Positions 59,430 to 64,000 of a stretch of 64,000 nucleotides of DNA are shown in pieces. The translations under genes were made by a program, and so were the position numbers. The notes under the pieces were generated by a model, which ran no database searches, was not told where the DNA came from, and saw only the letters and a list, made by a program, of their open reading frames with translations. This DNA comes from Turbatrix aceti (Eukaryota > Nematoda > Chromadorea > Rhabditida > Panagrolaimidae). Numbering within the stretch: position 1 is the stretch's first letter; every line of letters starts with the position of its first letter. The stretch spans positions 434,001-498,000 of the forward strand of contig OZ017768.1 in the NCBI GenBank assembly GCA_963969345.1, in the 5' to 3' direction.

Positions 59430-59606
59430 AACAAAACCAAAACAATTCACGCTAAAAAACAACAATTACAACACGAACGAGAAAAAAAGAACATAGACAA
59501 AAAAAGAACAAAGTTGGGCTGATCAAGCCGAGCGCTGCGACGCAACATTCGTGTTGAGACTCCTCAACAACGGAAAAGTTGCAGAACGCGCTATTTGTAA
59601 AATTAA
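59430..59606. other. Possible upstream exon or leader of the minus-strand gene
   Basis: Around 59,520-59,590 the DNA is GC-richer and could contain a 5' exon of the minus-strand gene, but no donor site fits clearly. Confidence 0.3.
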
Positions 59607-61452
59607 TTGGACGAAATTTATTTCTAAATTCGAAAACTTAGGTTTTTGAATAGATATTTGTAAGTTTTTTGTTTTGATAAAATAGAATCAAGTATTGTTG
59701 TTCGAACTGGGCTATTGGCGTTTTTCAAAATTTTCATTTTTGACAAAATTAAAGGAGGTGTACTAGAAAATTCATTACTTGGTAAAAAATAAAGCTACAC
59801 ATGCAGTAAAAAATGAATTCGAAGCGCAACAAAATTCTCTATCCATTAAAAATATGCACATGCTTCACCATATTTTTCAAATGCCTGAAAAACTCAAACT
59901 TCCAAAATTTTTTTCCGAAAAATGAATTTTCAAAACTTTTTCGAACTGTAATCCAAAAACTAAAATCAGAATCGGATTCTACAGTATCTTTTACATCTAC
60001 ACTGATTGTGTCAGAATTTTATATTTTTTCCGCGCGCCAGTGCAAATTTTCTTCTCAACCTCCCTTTTTTTGATGAGCAGACACCAAAATTTTTCAAAGT
60101 AGGGTTCGGTAAAAAAATCGGCATGGATCGCGTTTGAAATGCATTTACGCGAAAAGTTAGGGTCCGGGGCAGAAATGAACGCTGAAGCGAATGGCGTACT
60201 CAGTTTTTTAAATTGAGTTCTAAAAAGTTCCGAAAACCTAATTTTTCTCAGAAATTTCATTTTTTTCGAAACTTCTAAGGTGATAAGGTATAGTTTTTTC
60301 TTCAAAATCAGTTAGAGAATTTAGTTTCGCTTCAGAATTGCTTTTGTTTGCCTTCCTAGCTCATTTTGTTTATGCGCCGCGATTTTTCTACCATACCTCC
60401 TTCGATTTTGTCAATTTTGAACGAATTAAAAAAAAGAATTATGTCAGCATAAAGAACACCCCTGAAACTGTCTGTAAACAAAATTTCATAAAAAAAACTG
60501 AATTTTGGGCTGAGTTACATGTTTTTGTAATTTGGTGCGAAATCCACATCTTCAAAATGCATTGACTCGCGCGCGCAACATGCGAAAGCCTCGGCAGTCT
60601 GGTGCGCTTTGGAGCTCTGGACAAAAGTCGGTTGAATTAAATTTATTTAAAAAATTCAAAACAATGAGCGTTTATTGTCTATTGTCTTCCTTTTTTTGGT
60701 ACAAATAGAATCAAGCATCATCTTTCAAATGAGGCGATTCCCGTTTTGCAAAGTTGGCATTGGTGACAAATTTGAGTAGGGTGTACTAGAAAAATCATAT
60801 TTATGTACGTAATAAAGATCGAAAACCAATCCAAAATGCATTCGACGCGCAACAAAATTTTCTTTCTAACGATTATATTTAGTCCTACTTTAATGATTAG
60901 GCCAGTGCAAGAAAAAATTAAATTTTTGGAATAAAAATTTTGTTTTGAAAATTTCGAAACGTTTTCGAAACCGGATCAAAAAACCAATATCAAAATTAGA
61001 TTCCGCAGCATCTTTTACGTCTAAGGGCGGTGTTTCAGAATTTTTTCTCTTTCCGACGCGCCGGTGTATAATTTCTCCTGAACCCTACTTTTTTTGAGTT
61101 CCAGGCAACAAAAATTTTCAAAGTAGGGTTCGGCAAAAAAATCAACAAACGGCGCGTTTGTTATGCATTTTTTTGAAAATTTAGGCTCAGGGGTAAAAAT
61201 GAACGCAGAATACAATGGTGCTATCAGTTTTGTGACTCGGGTTCTAAAAAGTTTCGAAAACCTAATTTTTTTCGGAAATTTCAATTTTTTCGAAACTTTC
61301 AAAGTGACATAGTGTATATTTTTTTTCAAAATTAGTTAGAGAATTTTATTGCGCTTCAGAATTGCTGTCCCACGCATTTTTAGCTCTTCTGGTTCACTCA
61401 CAACGATTTTTTTACCATACCTCCCTCAAATTCGACAATTTTGGCCGATTTC
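59607..61452. repeat. Diverged tandem duplication, two units about 1,025 bp apart
   Basis: Unit A (about 59,607-60,425) and unit B (about 60,630-61,452) align along their length. Shared stretches are ATAGAATCAAG, GGTGTACTAGAAAA, GCGCAACAAAATT, CAAAGTAGGGTTCGG, GTTCTAAAAAGTT, CGAAAACCTAATTTTT, TTCAGAATTGCT and TACCATACCTCC. Both units have an open minus-strand frame of 102 codons at the same place (60,305-59,997 and 61,329-61,021). Their translations resemble each other (KKMKFLRKIRFSELFRT and KKLKFPKKIRFSKLFRT), but no family is recognised. It may be part of a larger repeat or satellite. Confidence 0.65.
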
Positions 61453-61544
61453 GGCAATCAAAATTGTTCGAACATTTGTATTTTTGCTTGCCAAAAAACT
61501 AGAAATGCCGAATACAATAGAAAAACACCATAAAAAAAATTTTC

Positions 61545-61612
61545 GTATTGCGGGACTCGAACCGCACACCCTCAGCTTCACAGTCCTACCCCCTACCAGC
61601 ATCGCTATTTTG
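61545..61612 (-). tRNA. tRNA-like sequence with A and B boxes, probably a pseudogene or SINE head
   Basis: On the minus strand TAGCGATGCTGG (61,607-61,596) fits the internal A box with one mismatch and GGTTCGAGTCC (61,563-61,553) is a perfect B box. The 32-nt spacing between them is that of a normal tRNA gene. Numbering from U8 puts GTG at the anticodon position after a U33. However, the acceptor, D and T stems pair poorly, so this is not a convincing functional tRNA. It may be a decayed tRNA or the pol III promoter of a SINE. Confidence 0.45.
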
Positions 61613-61797
61613 GAAAAAGCTGGGCTTTTTTTCATTTTCGCCGCGGCTGAAACCAGATGCCTTATCTCCTATCATTTTCACCCAAAGATGATAAATCCAC
61701 TTTTTAAACGATGCTGGGAACACAAGAAAACATTTGCATATGCAGAATGCCACATAAAACCCTCAACAACCCAGTTTGAAAAACTGAGCTTTTGAAA

Positions 61798-61895
61798 TAT
61801 GTCAGTTTTTCCTGACAAGAAAATGGCTGTTTTGAAAACAGCCAAAATTTGGCTGTTTTTTTGTACAAAACGTGTCAGTTTTGAAAACTGACATA
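61798..61895. mobile_element. Small MITE with TATGTCAGTTTT termini
   Basis: The 98-bp segment begins TATGTCAGTTTT and ends AAAACTGACATA, with internal palindromes TTTTGAAAACAGCC and GGCTGTTTT. TA at both edges would fit a Tc1/mariner-type target. Related motifs (AACAGCCAAATTTGGCTGTTTT, CTGACACATTT) occur at 58,562-58,680. Confidence 0.6.
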
Positions 61896-62449
61896 AAAAT
61901 TTTTTCTCAGTGAACATGGTGAAAACAGGAAATTGAATAATACGATGACGTTTGATAATTAATTTTTTTGGCATTATGGAATAAACATGGATACAAGATG
62001 TCATCGCATTTGTCAACGTTACAAAGCCATGAGACATGCAACGCCAACTGGCTATGTGACAAATGGAAATTTTTTTTTTGGAAGCTTATGTGCTTCTGGC
62101 ACGCACTTGAGTACAAACACAGTAGTTTGGTAATAAAATTTTTTTGGTTATTTCATGTTCAGTTGACTCTGAACGTTTTTTTTGACAATATAAAAAATGC
62201 TCAACAGAACTAAAAATTTCTTTGAAACTAATAATTTTGCAGAAATACTAGTTTTGTGCACTTTTTTTGCGATGAAATTTTTTGGACACCTCTAGTAAAT
62301 TCAAATGAATTTTTTGCACGTACAACCTAAAATTAAAATTAAGAACAAAGGAAAATAATTCCGTTGATGCAAAAAAGCTTGTGCAAAATTTTTTTGATTG
62401 CTTTGCGTGCACAATAAAATTCACGTCGATGAAAAAAATCAACAAGCTG
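61896..62449. other. AT-rich DNA between the repeats and the RGS copy
   Basis: No supported feature. It would be the upstream region or an intron of the partial RGS gene that follows. Confidence 0.45.
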
Positions 62450-63032
62450 GGATCGTGTTTTGACGTTTATAGCGGCGATGTTGCGTCGTATCAGATCCTT
62501 GGTTCTATTTAAAAATACACACTGTGATATCATTTTCATTTTTTTCCGCGAAAAAACATTCTTTTTTTTCACACCGAATTAATTTTTCCTCTTTCAGATG
62601 ATGGGCGAAACTCAATGGCGACCCCCAACGACGTCCAACAATCGTCGAGCCTCTGAAAACCCGGCACTCACAGGCGAAGTCCTCCACCGACTCGGCGTCT
62701 CTCCATGCGAAGACTTTGCGTCGTCCTCCGCGTCGTCGTACTACCCGAACGGCGGCAGCCTGTCTTCCAACCCTTCGGCCACCTACGCGGTGCCGATGAA
62801 GAAGCGTTCCTCCCAAACCGCGGCGATGGTCGATGGCGTGACGGGGGCCAACAACCTCTCAGCTTCCACGAGCTCGTCCAGCAACTCGTCGACGATGCGC
62901 GCCATCGTCGGCACCGGTGTCGGGCACGTAGGCAACTTCTCATCGTCGTTCTCGTCCTCTTCAATGTCCGGCGTGGAGTACAAGTCGCACAAGAGGTTTA
63001 CCATGCCTTCCATCTTGACCACCACGACCAGT
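62450..63032. repeat. Near-identical tract shared with 52,214-52,796
   Basis: Direct copy of the upstream tract at a constant offset of 10,236 bp. Sequence before 62,450 and after 63,032 is unrelated to the flanks of copy 1. Confidence 0.85.
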
Positions 63033-64000
63033 AGGCTTTCTGATAAAAACTAAAACCACAAATAGAAACTACAAAAAGGAGAGCAGACATTTTTTAAACT
63101 TTTAAGTTAAAAAAAATTTTTTTTAACTCTGAAAGTAGCGGTTTTATTTTGTTTTTTTCTTTATTATTTTATTTTCAATTGTGCTAAATTGCACGTGAAA
63201 TCACATAATCACAGGGTATAATCATCACTCCTTGAAGAAAAGAGGAGGAAATAAATGTTCACAAGCATTTAAAAAAGAAGATGCTGCTTTTTTTTTTCTT
63301 TTTTCTTTAAAAAAAAGAAAAAAAAGAATGCTAGACTCTCTGTTTCTTGTCAATTTATTTCTAGTATACCAAAATCGATCCTCTTGTATGTACGATTTTT
63401 TTCTTATCACTATCTCACTTTCACTAAATGACGTCATTCAAAACAGAATACACCGATTAAAGGAGTTGTTTGTTTTTCGGCAAAGTTATTTGATTTAAGA
63501 TACGTGAATTTTTTGTAAACGAATTGTTAAATTTAATGCTTTCGAAAAGTGTTTTTCAGGCGATACAACATCAGACTTTAGCGAACAACTTGACCTCGAC
63601 GACAATATGGAAGTCTTTAGCAACCACTTTCTTCACCCTGAATGCGAGCCGGGGTCATCCATGCATCTACGCCGAGCCGCTGGATCGGTCGATAGCGGAA
63701 TCCCGTCCAGCCGAGCCGGCTTTGAATTTGATGCTCTCGGCAGCGATGACGATCTTATAGATTTTGGGAAGCTGTCTGCGGGGGTTGAGGGTCGAAAGGC
63801 TGCGTTTAAAATCGGATCTTTACCTGGAAGCAGCTTTCACTCAAACGTCAGACGTGTTTCTTCATTCACGTCGGCGTCAACTCGAGCAGTTACTGCCAAA
63901 ACGCAAGAACGGCAACATAGGCGGAGTTTTTTGTAAGTTAAATCATATTTTAAACCTTAATAACTTAATTTTTTTATTATTCTAGCGGCAAAACTCTGAA
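62598..64000 (+). CDS. Partial second RGS-type gene, tandem paralog, runs off the window
   Basis: Exons 62,598-63,030, 63,560-63,932 and 63,986 to beyond 64,000 have the same phases (1, 2) as the last exons of the C2-RGS gene 10.2 kb upstream. The first exon encodes a protein segment identical to that of copy 1 (MMGETQWRPPTTSNNRRASE onward). The second is clearly diverged and two codons shorter (LDLDDNMEVFSNHFLHPECE against IHLDDHMDGYSNHYLRPECE), though still open. The third starts GKTLN in both. The donor after the first exon is GTAGGC, weaker than GTGAGT in copy 1. No C2-coding exons are seen upstream, so this copy either starts at the ATG at 62,598 or is a 5'-truncated duplicate. The RGS domain should lie beyond the window. 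Confidence 0.7.

Noticed and set aside
1..64000. CRISPR arrays, operons with ribosome binding sites, rRNA genes
   Set aside because: Looked for and not seen; the gene structures are clearly eukaryotic.

Overview
The window is nuclear DNA of an invertebrate, most probably a nematode. The evidence is a GH25 lysozyme of the nematode LYS type with no introns, two tandem Srg-like chemoreceptor genes, and many very short GT-AG introns (mostly 43-64 nt) mixed with a few of 0.4-2.2 kb. Exons are GC-balanced islands in AT-rich, homopolymer-rich intergenic DNA. The species and clade cannot be fixed from the sequence; the abundance of MITEs and the loose gene spacing are unlike Caenorhabditis.

Layout. 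1-5.3 kb: gene-free, with the 3' end of a non-LTR retrotransposon and a CCCGAA-type repeat. 5.3-12.5 kb: a small PH-domain protein and a GRIP-domain golgin, both on +. 13.3-16.2 kb: two tandem chemoreceptor paralogs. 16.3-24 kb: repeat-rich, with a 232-bp hAT-type element with target-site duplication and a 1.7-kb foldback element. 24.1-25 kb: a TPD52-family gene. 25.8-29 kb: a second retrotransposon end, an unrecognised minus-strand gene, its broken paralog and an inverted repeat. 29.3-39.1 kb is the gene-dense core: a secreted acidic protein (-), an inverted-repeat element, GH25 lysozyme (+), MRPS14 (-), UDP-glycosyltransferase (+), membrin/GOSR2 SNARE (-) and CACYBP/SIP (+). 39.2-45.5 kb: gene-poor, with two more hAT-type elements, each with a perfect 8-bp target-site duplication. 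45.6-54.3 kb: one large C2-RGS gene (RGS3 / RGS-7 type) with a probable internal promoter. 54.3-62.4 kb: mostly gene-free, holding the last exons of one minus-strand gene, a diverged tandem repeat, a tRNA-like sequence and MITEs. 62.45-64 kb: a second, partial RGS gene copy running off the window.

Most genes are unrelated housekeeping or environment-response genes: Golgi trafficking (GRIP golgin, membrin, TPD52), mitochondrial translation (MRPS14), protein turnover (CACYBP), detoxification (UGT), antibacterial defence (lysozyme), chemosensation and G-protein signalling. The only local gene families are the chemoreceptor pair, the unrecognised gene with its pseudogene, and the RGS pair. All exon structures were built by hand from splice sites and reading-frame phase; every complete model gives a CDS length divisible by three.

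The most notable signals are the RGS duplication with a near-identical 583-bp tract that ends exactly at a splice donor, the set of elements sharing a CAGTGTTGTCGG terminus (one only 57 bp long), and the chemoreceptor pair with a conserved extra C-terminal hydrophobic segment. I found no convincing wholly new multi-gene system.
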